Part shown: positions 1 to 5,376 of the stretch, piece by piece
Layout: the number at the start of each line of letters is the position of its first letter
Numbering within the stretch: the stretch's first letter is position 1
Virus record (IMG/VR): IMGVR_UViG_3300017917_004576
Coordinates: 1-64,000 of that record
DNA: 64,000 nt
Source: a virus
Direction: 5' to 3' (one strand)
Made by a program: the position numbers and the translations under genes
The notes under the pieces: generated by a model
What the model was told of the DNA's origin: nothing
Seen by the model: only the letters and a program-made list of their open reading frames with translations
The model's database searches: none

Positions 1-241
1 AAAGGTCGAAAAATATTTTTGGGATCGTAAGTCTAGTATTTTCAAGGATTTACGATTTTCTCAGTTTGAGACGCGATTCTTGGCACTGTAGCATTTTGCT
101 ACACACTGTAGCATTTTGCACAGCATTTTGCTACACCACCTTTGGGGTCGCTGTAAGTTGTTGTTGCACAAGGGTTTACGTCGAGCGGGGCGGCCCGATT
201 TCGCCGTAAGTCCTTATGGGACAAGGGTTTGCGTCGAGTTC
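1..241 (-). repeat. Regulatory cassette, copy 1 (partly outside window)
   Basis: A non-coding module that recurs at 1180-1459 and, in part, at 2157-2400. Going leftward from the stop codon of the gene at 242 it holds a G+C-rich stretch with the short palindrome CGTAAG-TC-CTTATG near 204-217, then TGTAGC repeats (85-136), then the palindrome TCTCA-GTT-TGAGA (59-71), then a hairpin-like CGTAA...TTTACG (about 28-54) and AAAAATATTTTT (10-21). Copies 2 and 3 end in a leftward promoter, so this one probably drives a leftward gene beyond position 1. Homology between copies 1 and 2 reaches almost to the stop codons of the preceding genes. Confidence 0.7.
85..136. promoter_or_regulatory. TGTAGC operator-like repeats, cassette 1
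   Basis: A full inverted repeat TGTAGC-ATTTT-GCTACA lies at 87-103. A second TGTAGCATTTTGC at 107-119 faces a GCATTTTGCTACA at 123-135. Hyphenated dyads of this kind suit a dimeric repressor or activator; an initiator protein binding iterons is the alternative. No protein in the window can be assigned to them. Confidence 0.55.
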
Positions 242-391
242 TTAGAGAATCGTACCATCCCCCCTAATGCGGTACATGATGCCACCGATACTATACAGGC
301 TAATACCCTCGCCCAAATGGCAAACAAACATAGCCGAATAACCATGAATAGCAATCAATCGTAGCAACGTATTTTCAATTTGAATGGTCAT
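242..391 (-). CDS. Small hypothetical protein (49 aa)
   Basis: An unrecognised 49-residue protein starting MTIQIENTLLRL and ending near RGDGTIL. The ATG at 389-391 lies 4 bp after the stop codon of the upstream gene (396-713) and has GGAG about 8 bp before it, so the two genes probably share one transcript. The first half is hydrophobic and the rest rich in Gly and Ile; a small membrane-associated or beta protein is possible. The stop codon abuts regulatory cassette 1. It belongs to a block of tiny leftward genes typical of early phage functions. No function is proposed. Confidence 0.55.
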   Translation of the reverse strand: MTIQIENTLLRLIAIHGYSAMFVCHLGEGISLYSIGGIMYRIRGDGTIL

Positions 392-395
392 GTGT

Positions 396-713
396 TCACT
401 CGTCTCCAATAAAGGGACTCATCTCATCATCTGCGAGGCTAGCATATTGCTCTGCGAGAGCAACCACCCTTTCGGGGGAACCGGGCTTGCCAACTGGAAA
501 ACGCATACGATCCTCACCCCCTACCATGCGGGGGTCAGTCTTTTCGATCTTACTCTTGCCAATCTTTCGCAGAGCGGAACGATTGAACTTCAATACCTTC
601 TCGCTGGTAATCGTACCACCATCAGCGGTACGCTTGTCGCAAGGGATCGCCATACCATAGAAGATACCACGAACTGTACGCTTGTATTCTTCAATGATAG
701 GAAACTTTTCCAT
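396..713 (-). CDS. Hypothetical early protein (105 aa)
   Basis: An unrecognised, mostly basic protein that starts at MEKFPIIEEYKR. I chose the ATG at 711-713 over a possible start 18 codons upstream because the upstream codons run through the purine-rich leader (AAGAAAGAGAGAAAGAAA) and towards the promoter at 740-767. The sequence mixes charged helices (SALRKIGKSKIEK) with Gly/Pro loops, and ends in an acidic helix and tail. No signal peptide or membrane segment is evident. It is first in a two-gene unit with the 49-residue gene downstream. A role in early host takeover is only inferred from its position. Confidence 0.65.
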   Translation of the reverse strand: MEKFPIIEEYKRTVRGIFYGMAIPCDKRTADGGTITSEKVLKFNRSALRKIGKSKIEKTDPRMVGGEDRMRFPVGKPGSPERVVALAEQYASLADDEMSPFIGDE

Positions 714-739
714 TTTCTTTCTCTCTTTCTTGTGTCTTG

Positions 740-783
740 ATTCTACCAAACTTTTCTGTCGCGTCAACCCCTATTAGGCGGGG
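740..783 (-). promoter_or_regulatory. Leftward sigma70-like promoter with overlapping hairpin
   Basis: On the minus strand: -35 TTGACG (762-767), 16 bp spacer, -10 TAGAAT (740-745). The segment GACAGAAAAGTTTGGTAG recurs nearly unchanged in the promoters at 942-969 and 1880-1907. Directly upstream a CCCC/GGGG hairpin (768-771 with 780-783) spans the stop codon of the preceding gene, so a compact terminator-plus-promoter junction is likely. It drives the genes at 396-713 and 242-391. Confidence 0.75.
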
Positions 784-917
784 CATGATGGATCGTCGAT
801 TTCCTCAATAACGCAGTCGCAGTGTTCCCAGCATCGAGGACACAATTCAAGGCCCGCAATGTCGGAAACGATTTCAACACCACAGCAATCCGAATAGTAA
901 ACTTCAATCTTGCTCAT
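774..917 (-). CDS. Small cysteine-rich zinc-ribbon-like protein (47 aa)
   Basis: A 47-residue protein, MSKIEVYY...DPSCPA. It has cysteines at 11, 12, 26, 29, 33, 35 and 45; the CPRC knuckle at 26-29 followed by CDC at 33-35 suggests a structural zinc site. The charged, soluble composition fits a small DNA-, RNA- or protein-binding adaptor, as is common among phage early genes. The ATG (915-917) follows a purine-rich leader (AAAGAAAGAGAGAAAAG) and its own promoter at 942-969; the stop lies inside the hairpin before the next promoter. The target is unknown. Confidence 0.7.
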   Translation of the reverse strand: MSKIEVYYSDCCGVEIVSDIAGLELCPRCWEHCDCVIEEIDDPSCPA

Positions 918-941
918 TCTTTTCTCTCTTTCTTTTCTATG

Positions 942-986
942 ATCCTACCAAACTTTTCTGTCGCCGCAACCCTCACTCTTGGGGGG
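942..986 (-). promoter_or_regulatory. Leftward promoter with overlapping hairpin
   Basis: On the minus strand: -35 TTGCGG (964-969), 16 bp spacer, -10 TAGGAT (942-947), with the shared core GACAGAAAAGTTTGGTAG. A CCC/GGG hairpin (970-972 with 981-986) sits immediately upstream, around the stop of the gene at 973-1179. It drives the zinc-ribbon gene at 774-917. Confidence 0.65.
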
Positions 987-1179
987 TCTTGGATTTTTCT
1001 TCTTCTTTCTTCTTTCTCCATTCTGCAACGAATGCAACGTAATCGTCAACCGATCCATCACGGTTGTCCCTATGGTAATCGTATCCATCATCCGAACCGT
1101 ATGGACGGTATGAGGAAGTACGGGAAGCCCGATAGGCTCGGAGGTTAGAAGCAGCACTGCGAAACTTTCTATTCATCAT
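973..1179 (-). CDS. Small basic/charged hypothetical protein (68 aa)
   Basis: A 68-residue protein whose N-terminal half is rich in Arg, Ser and Tyr (MMNRKFRSAASNLRAYRAS), followed by an acidic Asp/Tyr stretch and a C-terminal charged helix of Lys and Glu. No family is recognised; the composition suits a nucleic-acid- or polymerase-binding peptide. Two adjacent ATG codons are possible starts. The leader AAGAAAGAAAGAAAGAGAG precedes them, and the cassette promoter at 1205-1234 lies just upstream. A shorter overlapping minus-strand frame (945-1157) was rejected because it lacks these signals. Confidence 0.6.
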   Translation of the reverse strand: MMNRKFRSAASNLRAYRASRTSSYRPYGSDDGYDYHRDNRDGSVDDYVAFVAEWRKKKEEEKSKTPQE

Positions 1180-1204
1180 TCAATCTCTCTTTCTTTCTTT
1201 CTTA

Positions 1205-1234
1205 CCCTATATATATGCACTTACTGTGCCATTC
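1205..1234 (-). promoter_or_regulatory. Cassette promoter, CATATATATA type
   Basis: On the minus strand GAATGG-C-AC is followed by GTGCATATATATAGGG. The copy at 2204-2233 has the same two blocks at the same distance (GAATGG-T-AC and TCGCATATATATCTGG). CATATATA(T) would be the -10 region. No good -35 is present, which fits activator dependence on the operator repeats upstream. It drives the gene at 973-1179. Confidence 0.6.
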
Positions 1235-1319
1235 ACCAAAAAATATTTTTTTCTTCCTAAGTCCTTACGCCACAACACTTTACAACTTTCTCATTTTGAG
1301 ACGGGGGTGTGCCAAGGTG

Positions 1320-1366
1320 AGGCATTTTGCTACAGGTGACGCATTTTGCTACAGCGTTTTGCTACA
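1320..1366. promoter_or_regulatory. GCATTTTGCTACA repeats, cassette 2
   Basis: Three copies in direct orientation: 1322-1334, 1341-1353 and 1354-1366, the last with one change (GCGTTTTGCTACA). In cassettes 1 and 3 the third unit is inverted relative to some of the others, so the unit rather than the layout is conserved. Confidence 0.55.
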
Positions 1367-1459
1367 CCACCTTTGGGGTCGTCGTAAGTGCTTGAACCAT
1401 AAGGAGTTACGTCAAAAATGGCGGCCCAATTTCGCCGTAAGTCCTTACGGGACAAGGGT

Positions 1460-1666
1460 TTACGTTGAATACTTAGAAGAGATTCTTTTCATGTCCTCAC
1501 GATACCTGAACAGTAGTTCACGAGCAGACGCGCGTATACCTTCCTTCAGTATCTCACGAGCACTACCCCTCTCATGAGGGAGTCGTACTTGTGCCTCATG
1601 AAGCCATAGTCGTATGGTACTTGTTTTCATACTCTCGAACGATGATTGAAAGTAATTAGTATCCAT
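1460..1666 (-). CDS. Small hypothetical protein (68 aa)
   Basis: A 68-residue, Arg-rich and probably all-helical protein (MDTNYFQSSFESMKTS, then HEAQVRLPHERGSAREILKE). The start codon ATG (1664-1666) touches the stop codon of the upstream gene (TGAATG), with GTGGAG as ribosome site inside that gene, so the two are translationally coupled. No family is recognised. The helical C-terminal half with evenly spaced Arg and Glu could be a protein-interaction helix pair. Regulatory cassette 2 starts right after its stop codon. Confidence 0.6.
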   Translation of the reverse strand: MDTNYFQSSFESMKTSTIRLWLHEAQVRLPHERGSAREILKEGIRASARELLFRYREDMKRISSKYST

Positions 1667-1852
1667 TCAAGCATTCTCCACGATGACACTCACGACCTTG
1701 TCGGCATACATAGACCGATAGCCCACCGTCTCATCGTTCACCAGAATCAACGTTCCCTTGTTGGGAATCTCACGAACGCTAACCAGTTCACCAGTGAACG
1801 ACTCACCGGTACTGTAGACCACACTCAACCTATCGCCAACATTGTAAACCAT
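1667..1852 (-). CDS. Small beta-barrel-like hypothetical protein (61 aa)
   Basis: A 61-residue protein: MVYNVGDRLSVVYSTG, FTGELVSVREIP, GTLILVNDETVGYRSMY, VVSVIVENA. Alternating hydrophobic strands and the opening 'VGDRLSVVYSTGE.FTGELVSV' look like an SH3-like or small beta-barrel fold, which in phages often binds nucleic acid or a host enzyme. This is fold-level inference only. It has its own promoter at 1880-1907 and a purine-rich leader (AAGAAAGAAAGAGAGAAAAAG). It is followed without a gap by the 68-residue gene. Confidence 0.65.
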   Translation of the reverse strand: MVYNVGDRLSVVYSTGESFTGELVSVREIPNKGTLILVNDETVGYRSMYADKVVSVIVENA

Positions 1853-1879
1853 CTTTTTCTCTCTTTCTTTCTTTCTAGG

Positions 1880-1922
1880 ATTCTACCAAACTTTTCTTCC
1901 GCCACAACCCCCCGACTAGGGG
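1880..1922 (-). promoter_or_regulatory. Leftward promoter with overlapping hairpin
   Basis: On the minus strand: -35 TTGTGG (1902-1907), 16 bp spacer, -10 TAGAAT (1880-1885), sharing AGAAAAGTTTGGTAGAAT with the other two. A CCCC-GACTA-GGGG hairpin (1910-1913 with 1919-1922) precedes it, 3 bp from the stop of the gene at 1926-2156. Confidence 0.7.
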
Positions 1923-1925
1923 CTA

Positions 1926-2156
1926 TCACTGGATCGCATAATCATCGACCACGTAACCCATTTCATCAATCTGGATGAATCCACCATCATCGCAGAATCC
2001 TAACTCATGATTTATTTCGATCATGTTATCATTCTGACGAACCCTTTCCAGAAGATCGCTAGCAAATGCGACACGATTCACGAACGAATCGAGACGGGTA
2101 TTGTTGAGCAAATCGCACAATTCACGAACCGTATTGAGCACAATCATGTTTTCCAT
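1926..2156 (-). CDS. Hypothetical early protein (76 aa)
   Basis: An acidic protein starting MENMIVLNTVRELCDLLNNTR and ending MGYVVDDYAIQ. The N-terminal 45 residues read as two amphipathic helices, the C-terminal part as short strands with many Asp and Glu. I chose the ATG at 2154-2156 rather than one 25 codons upstream: AAGGATAGATAAG precedes it, and the upstream codons fall in the leader of the promoter at 2204-2233. No family is recognised. Acidic small proteins in early blocks may mimic DNA, but nothing here proves that. Confidence 0.65.
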   Translation of the reverse strand: MENMIVLNTVRELCDLLNNTRLDSFVNRVAFASDLLERVRQNDNMIEINHELGFCDDGGFIQIDEMGYVVDDYAIQ

Positions 2157-2203
2157 CTTATCTATCCTTTTTCTACTTGTTTCCGAAACCCCTTGTTTCG
2201 ATG

Positions 2204-2233
2204 CCAGATATATATGCGAATGTCGTACCATTC
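2204..2233 (-). promoter_or_regulatory. Cassette promoter, CATATATAT type
   Basis: Second copy of the cassette promoter: GAATGG-T-AC, then TCGCATATATATCTGG on the minus strand. It drives the gene at 1926-2156 and probably the following small genes. Confidence 0.6.
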
Positions 2234-2314
2234 GAGAAAAAAAATCAGATTTTTCGTAACCCCTTGAAAAATATAGGGTTACAGCATTCTCAATTTGAGA
2301 CGGGGGTAAGGATC

Positions 2315-2366
2315 ACTGTAGCATTTTGCGTCATACTGTAGCATTTTGCACAGCATTTTGCTACAC
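2315..2366. promoter_or_regulatory. TGTAGC operator-like repeats, cassette 3
   Basis: TGTAGCATTTTGC at 2317-2329 and 2337-2349, then the inverted unit GCATTTTGCTACA at 2353-2365. The last two units form a dyad identical to the one at 107-135 in cassette 1. Confidence 0.55.
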
Positions 2367-2479
2367 CCGCTTAGTAGGGGGGTTTTTTCATTTTCTTTTA
2401 TTTTGGCACAGATTTTGCAGAAAACCGGGGGTGGTATAAACATAGTAAGCACCAAATAAAATAAATGTACTACCTAAAC

Positions 2480-3394
2480 CTATCTATTAGCCCCATACCA
2501 TTCTATAGTTTCTTTTAATCCAGCATCAAAATCCACCTTTGGTTCCCAGTTCAGTACCTTTTTGGCTCGTGACATATCAAGAAATCTTCGTGGCTGACCA
2601 TCTGGCTGATCACTATTCCACACTATATTTCCATCGTATCCAATAAGTGCTTTTATTTTTTCTGCCAAATCTTTTATTGTTATTTCAACACCACCGCCCA
2701 AATTAATAGGCTTAGGATCAGTATCTACGCTTAAACTTTTTACTATAGCCTCAGCAGCATCATCCACATATAAAAATTCTCGTGTGGCACTTCCGCTTCC
2801 CCAACATTCCACACTACCGTTGTTATTCGCTTTTGCATCAATAAACTTTTTAATCAAGGCCGGAATAACATGACTACTGCCAGGATCAAAATTATCATTT
2901 GGCCCGTATAAATTACAAGGAACCAATACGCAACCATTTAAATTATATTGATTTTTATAAGCTTCTATCATAACATAAAGAGCTTTTTTAGCTATTCCGT
3001 ACGGAGCATTAGTTTCTTCCGGATATCCGTCCCACAAACTATCCTCATTAAAAGGAACCGGAGTATATTTAGGATAACTACAAACCGTCCCTATCTGCAC
3101 AACCTTTTGTACATCAAAAAATCTACAATTTTCAATAACATTTAATCCCATCATCATATTTTGATAAAAAAATGATCCTGGATTAATCCTATTTGCACCT
3201 ATTCCACCAACCACAGCAGCACAGTGTATCACAGCATCTGGCCGATATCTATCAAAAGCATCCTTAGTTTGCTTAGGATTGCACAAATCAAAATTTCTTG
3301 ATCTGAATGTTGAAGCATCATAACCTTGATCTTTTAGAACTTTCATAATTCTAGACCCTAAAAATCCATTGCCACCAGTAACTAAAACTTTCAT
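2480..3394 (-). CDS. fcl: GDP-L-fucose synthase (GDP-4-keto-6-deoxymannose epimerase/reductase)
   Basis: A 304-residue extended short-chain dehydrogenase that converts GDP-4-keto-6-deoxy-D-mannose to GDP-L-fucose with NADPH. The Rossmann motif TGGNGFLG is at residues 6-13. The catalytic Tyr and Lys are Y132 and K136 (YGIAK). C105 in GTVCSYP and H175 in SSHVIPAL match the proton-transfer Cys and His of the family; Thr103 stands where Ser is usual. Length is close to the normal ~310-320. AAGGAAA precedes the ATG. The partner enzyme Gmd is encoded at 5369-6361, so the phage carries the whole GDP-mannose to GDP-fucose branch, probably to modify host surface glycans or its own virion. Confidence 0.93.
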   Translation of the reverse strand: MKVLVTGGNGFLGSRIMKVLKDQGYDASTFRSRNFDLCNPKQTKDAFDRYRPDAVIHCAAVVGGIGANRINPGSFFYQNMMMGLNVIENCRFFDVQKVVQIGTVCSYPKYTPVPFNEDSLWDGYPEETNAPYGIAKKALYVMIEAYKNQYNLNGCVLVPCNLYGPNDNFDPGSSHVIPALIKKFIDAKANNNGSVECWGSGSATREFLYVDDAAEAIVKSLSVDTDPKPINLGGGVEITIKDLAEKIKALIGYDGNIVWNSDQPDGQPRRFLDMSRAKKVLNWEPKVDFDAGLKETIEWYGANR

Positions 3395-3420
3395 ATTATT
3401 TTCCTTATGCTATATGATTA

Positions 3421-3450
3421 AATAAAAAAGGGGCAACTTAATGCCCCAAT
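3421..3450 (-). terminator. Rho-independent terminator (leftward)
   Basis: A perfect 6-bp stem GGGGCA/TGCCCC (3430-3435 with 3442-3447) with loop ACTTAA. On the minus strand it is followed by a run of six T. It closes the gene at 3481-3717. On the + strand the downstream sequence AATTTTATT makes it weakly bidirectional. Confidence 0.8.
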
Positions 3451-3480
3451 TTTATTCATAATTTAATTTAGAATTTACGT

Positions 3481-3717
3481 TCAACCATTATCATTGGATG
3501 ATGCAAACGATGCGGGTATTGAGGCGTTTTTATTCTTTGGTTGACGACCTCGTGGCTTTTGAATACCAAGCTTGCGCCTTTGTCGTCGCACCATAGGAGT
3601 AGTAATACTACTATTTGTTATTTGACTCAATCGTACAGCAATCTCATCATCAGAAATAACATTAAAATTATCACGGATAAAATCCAATTCGATCTGACCC
3701 CATTTTCTATAGCTCAT
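3481..3717 (-). CDS. Small helix-turn-helix DNA-binding protein (78 aa)
   Basis: Starts MSYRKWGQIELDFIRDNF. A homeodomain-like helix-turn-helix is suggested by residues 5-50 (IELDFIRDNFNVISDDEIA, later TTPMVRRQRRKLGI), followed by a basic Lys/Arg/Gln tail (KPRGRQPKNKN) and a Ser-rich end. The same 'x-FIRDNxNxxSxxxIAxxL' pattern opens the probable small terminase at 4546. I chose the ATG at 3715-3717, preceded by GGGGAGAATAAA, over one 15 codons upstream. It faces the packaging operon across a shared promoter region, so it may repress that region; that is inference. Confidence 0.75.
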   Translation of the reverse strand: MSYRKWGQIELDFIRDNFNVISDDEIAVRLSQITNSSITTPMVRRQRRKLGIQKPRGRQPKNKNASIPASFASSNDNG

Positions 3718-3733
3718 TTTATTCTCCCCATAT

Positions 3734-3774
3734 AGTGTAAATATTGACAATGTGATGATCAACTCTATTATACT
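3734..3774. promoter_or_regulatory. Overlapping divergent promoters
   Basis: Rightward: TTGACA (3744-3749), 16 bp, TATTAT (3766-3771). Leftward: TTGATC (3757-3762 on the complement), 17 bp, TACACT (3734-3739). The two overlap, so RNA polymerase cannot use both at once. The same TTGACA-N16-TATTAT layout occurs at 15162-15189. A weaker relative of the GTGTAT late motif (GTGTAAATAT) lies at 3735-3744. Confidence 0.7.
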
Positions 3775-3807
3775 ATAGTTTTGGTTCTTTTAAGCAAGGG
3801 GCTCAAT

Positions 3808-3984
3808 ATGATTAATTTTGATTCTAATATTACCAATCTTACATCTTCGATCTTATCGGTCAAAGCATCAGGATCAATAATTGACCAAATTCAAAATGAT
3901 CTTAATTTACCAGACGGAGACGACATAACCACTCTATTAAATAATGAAGAAAAAAACAAATCAAACCATCAAAGCGGTGAGTGA
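3808..3984 (+). CDS. Small hypothetical protein (58 aa)
   Basis: A short, acidic, probably helical protein (MINFDSNITNLTSSILSV...DDITTLL). The ATG at 3808 follows AAGGGG by seven bases, a much better start than the in-frame TTG at 3781. First gene of the rightward operon behind the TTGACA promoter. It overlaps the start of the sigma-factor gene by 41 bp, so the two may be translationally coupled. The family is not recognised. Confidence 0.65.
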   Translation: MINFDSNITNLTSSILSVKASGSIIDQIQNDLNLPDGDDITTLLNNEEKNKSNHQSGE

Positions 3985-4585
3985 CGACGAATTTTTAGCC
4001 GTTTTAGATAAAATTACTAAAAGATTAGCTCACAAATTTAAATTCGGCTATCATAGCATAGAGGATATGAAACAACAAGCGGCCATATTCGCACTAGAAG
4101 GATTAAAAAATTATGATCACAAAAGGCCCCTTGAAAACTTTTTGTGGACTCATGTACGAAATCGCTTATTTAATTACAAAAGAAATAACTATCAAAGACC
4201 CGACAAACCTTGCTTAACTTGTCCGCTATATGATGCTTCTTATAAAGTTTCTAATAATCAGTGCTCTAAATTTATTGACAAAAAGGAGTGTGAGCCATAT
4301 GCTTCGTGGGCCAAACGAAATGATGCTAAAAAGAATATTGCTAAACCATCTTATTTTGAAGACTTAAATTTAGCATCATCATCTAATGGTTCTCACGAGC
4401 ATAACGAGATAGTTAATTTTCTTGACAAAAATATCCGCTCAGACTATAGAGAAAGTTATCTAAAACTAAAACACAATCAAAAAATTAACAAGTCTGATCT
4501 TAACAAACTTAAAAAACACATTATGGAAATAATGGAGGAACACAATTGGAAAACAGCAGAATTCCCAAAAAACGAGGACAACTAA
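3944..4585 (+). CDS. Phage RNA polymerase sigma factor (T4 gp55-like late sigma)
   Basis: A 213-residue protein with a sigma70 region-2 signature at about residues 25-82: LAHKFKFGYHSIEDMKQQAA, then ALEGLKNYD, then FLWTHVRNRLFNYKR. This is the part that binds the RNA polymerase clamp and melts the -10 element. Cysteines follow (CLTC, then two more before residue 125), a possible zinc insertion. No region 4 is evident, as in T4 gp55. The first ATG has no good ribosome site; GTG at 3977 is an alternative. It is probably made from the host-type promoter at 3744. Its likely targets are the GTGTAT elements upstream of the virion genes. Confidence 0.8.
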   Translation: MKKKTNQTIKAVSDDEFLAVLDKITKRLAHKFKFGYHSIEDMKQQAAIFALEGLKNYDHKRPLENFLWTHVRNRLFNYKRNNYQRPDKPCLTCPLYDASYKVSNNQCSKFIDKKECEPYASWAKRNDAKKNIAKPSYFEDLNLASSSNGSHEHNEIVNFLDKNIRSDYRESYLKLKHNQKINKSDLNKLKKHIMEIMEEHNWKTAEFPKNEDN

Positions 4586-5376
4586 GTTTAGATGAAGAAG
4601 CTTATATTCGTGAGAATGTTAATTTATTAAGCATAGATGCTATAGCCTCTAATCTTAATCGTCACGAAGGACCAATTAAACGATATATTAATGAAAATAA
4701 TTTACTAATTGATCCAGAAGACAAAGCGGCTTATGAAACTCTAAAAGATAAATTACATAGCAAAACCTTTTGGATAGAAATTACACGTCAGTTTGATGCT
4801 GACAGTGGCGAACTCCAATACTTTGAAGATACCTGGGTTGGACTAATAAAACAGTTTAGAGAAGATGTTTTACCAGCAGAAGAGTTGCAAATTAAACAAT
4901 TTATCACTATTGATATATTAATTAATCGCAGCATGAAAGAACGAAAAAGACACATTAGTGAAACTGAAAAATTACAAAAACTTGTGGATAAAGAATATGA
5001 AAAAAGCGAGGATCAAAGAGATATACCGAAACTGGCTAATCTCGAAACTCAATTGTCGTTTGCCCGCAACAGTATCGCTAATTACACTAATGAATATACC
5101 AAACTTCTTAATGAACAACAGAAAATTAGTAAAGATCTTAAAGCTACTAGGGAACAAAGAATAAAAAGAATAGAAGATGGTAAAAGTAGTTGGGTTGGTT
5201 TAATACGAATGCTAGAAGACGAAATAGTAAGAGAAAAAGAAGGCAAAGAAATGGAAATTCTTGGAATGGCAGCAACCGGAGCCAAAGAAAGAATGCAACA
5301 ATATCATACTTATCAAGACGACACTGTGGACGTACCATTACTAACACCAGAATTTATGGAAAATCACAATGAATAA
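4546..5376 (+). CDS. Probable terminase small subunit (HTH plus coiled coil)
   Basis: A 276-residue protein with an N-terminal homeodomain-like helix-turn-helix (residues 14-50: LDEEAYIRENVNLLSIDAI, then IKRYINENN), a middle helical section, and a long Lys/Glu-rich coiled coil (about 130-240). DNA-binding head plus oligomerising coiled coil is the usual plan of small terminases, and the large terminase follows four genes later. Sequence identity to a known family is not seen, so the call rests on architecture and position. The start is TTG (4546), six bases after GGAGGAA, and lies within the end of the sigma gene. Confidence 0.6.
   Translation: MENSRIPKKRGQLSLDEEAYIRENVNLLSIDAIASNLNRHEGPIKRYINENNLLIDPEDKAAYETLKDKLHSKTFWIEITRQFDADSGELQYFEDTWVGLIKQFREDVLPAEELQIKQFITIDILINRSMKERKRHISETEKLQKLVDKEYEKSEDQRDIPKLANLETQLSFARNSIANYTNEYTKLLNEQQKISKDLKATREQRIKRIEDGKSSWVGLIRMLEDEIVREKEGKEMEILGMAATGAKERMQQYHTYQDDTVDVPLLTPEFMENHNE

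Larger units (their letters stand above)
1180..1459 (-). repeat. Regulatory cassette, copy 2
   Basis: A full copy of the non-coding module between the gene ending at 1460 and the gene starting at 1179. Leftward it holds the palindrome CGTAAG-TC-CTTACG (1437-1450), three GCATTTTGCTACA-type repeats (1322-1366), TCTCA-TTT-TGAGA (1289-1301), AAAAATATTTTTTT near 1240-1254 and the promoter at 1205-1234. The G+C-rich part matches copy 1 closely from about 136 to 241. Confidence 0.75.
2157..2400 (-). repeat. Regulatory cassette, copy 3, in a 323-bp gene-free stretch
   Basis: The stretch 2157-2479 has no gene. It carries the promoter at 2204-2233, a perfect hairpin GTAACCC/GGGTTAC (2256-2262 with 2276-2282), TCTCA-ATT-TGAGA (2288-2300) and three TGTAGC-type repeats (2317-2365). 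The G+C-rich section of copies 1 and 2 is missing here; a CCCGC...GGGG run followed by six T (about 2367-2388) replaces it and may be a weak rightward terminator. The rest, to 2479, is plain AT-rich DNA after the GDP-L-fucose synthase gene. Confidence 0.65.

Noticed and set aside
85-136. TGTAGC...GCTACA repeats as a CRISPR array
   Set aside because: Units are short, partly inverted, spacing is only a few bases, and there are three units per site at three separate sites. No cas gene is present.
116-364. Rightward frame of 82 codons
   Set aside because: It runs through the operator repeats and the cassette that recurs at 1354-1460, has no ribosome site, and lies opposite the coupled 49-residue leftward gene.
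945-1157. Leftward frame of 70 codons
   Set aside because: Overlaps the 973-1179 frame, which alone has the promoter and purine-rich leader in front.
2367-2388. Strong rightward terminator
   Set aside because: The stem is only three to four pairs and no rightward gene precedes it; kept only as a possibility in the cassette 3 entry.
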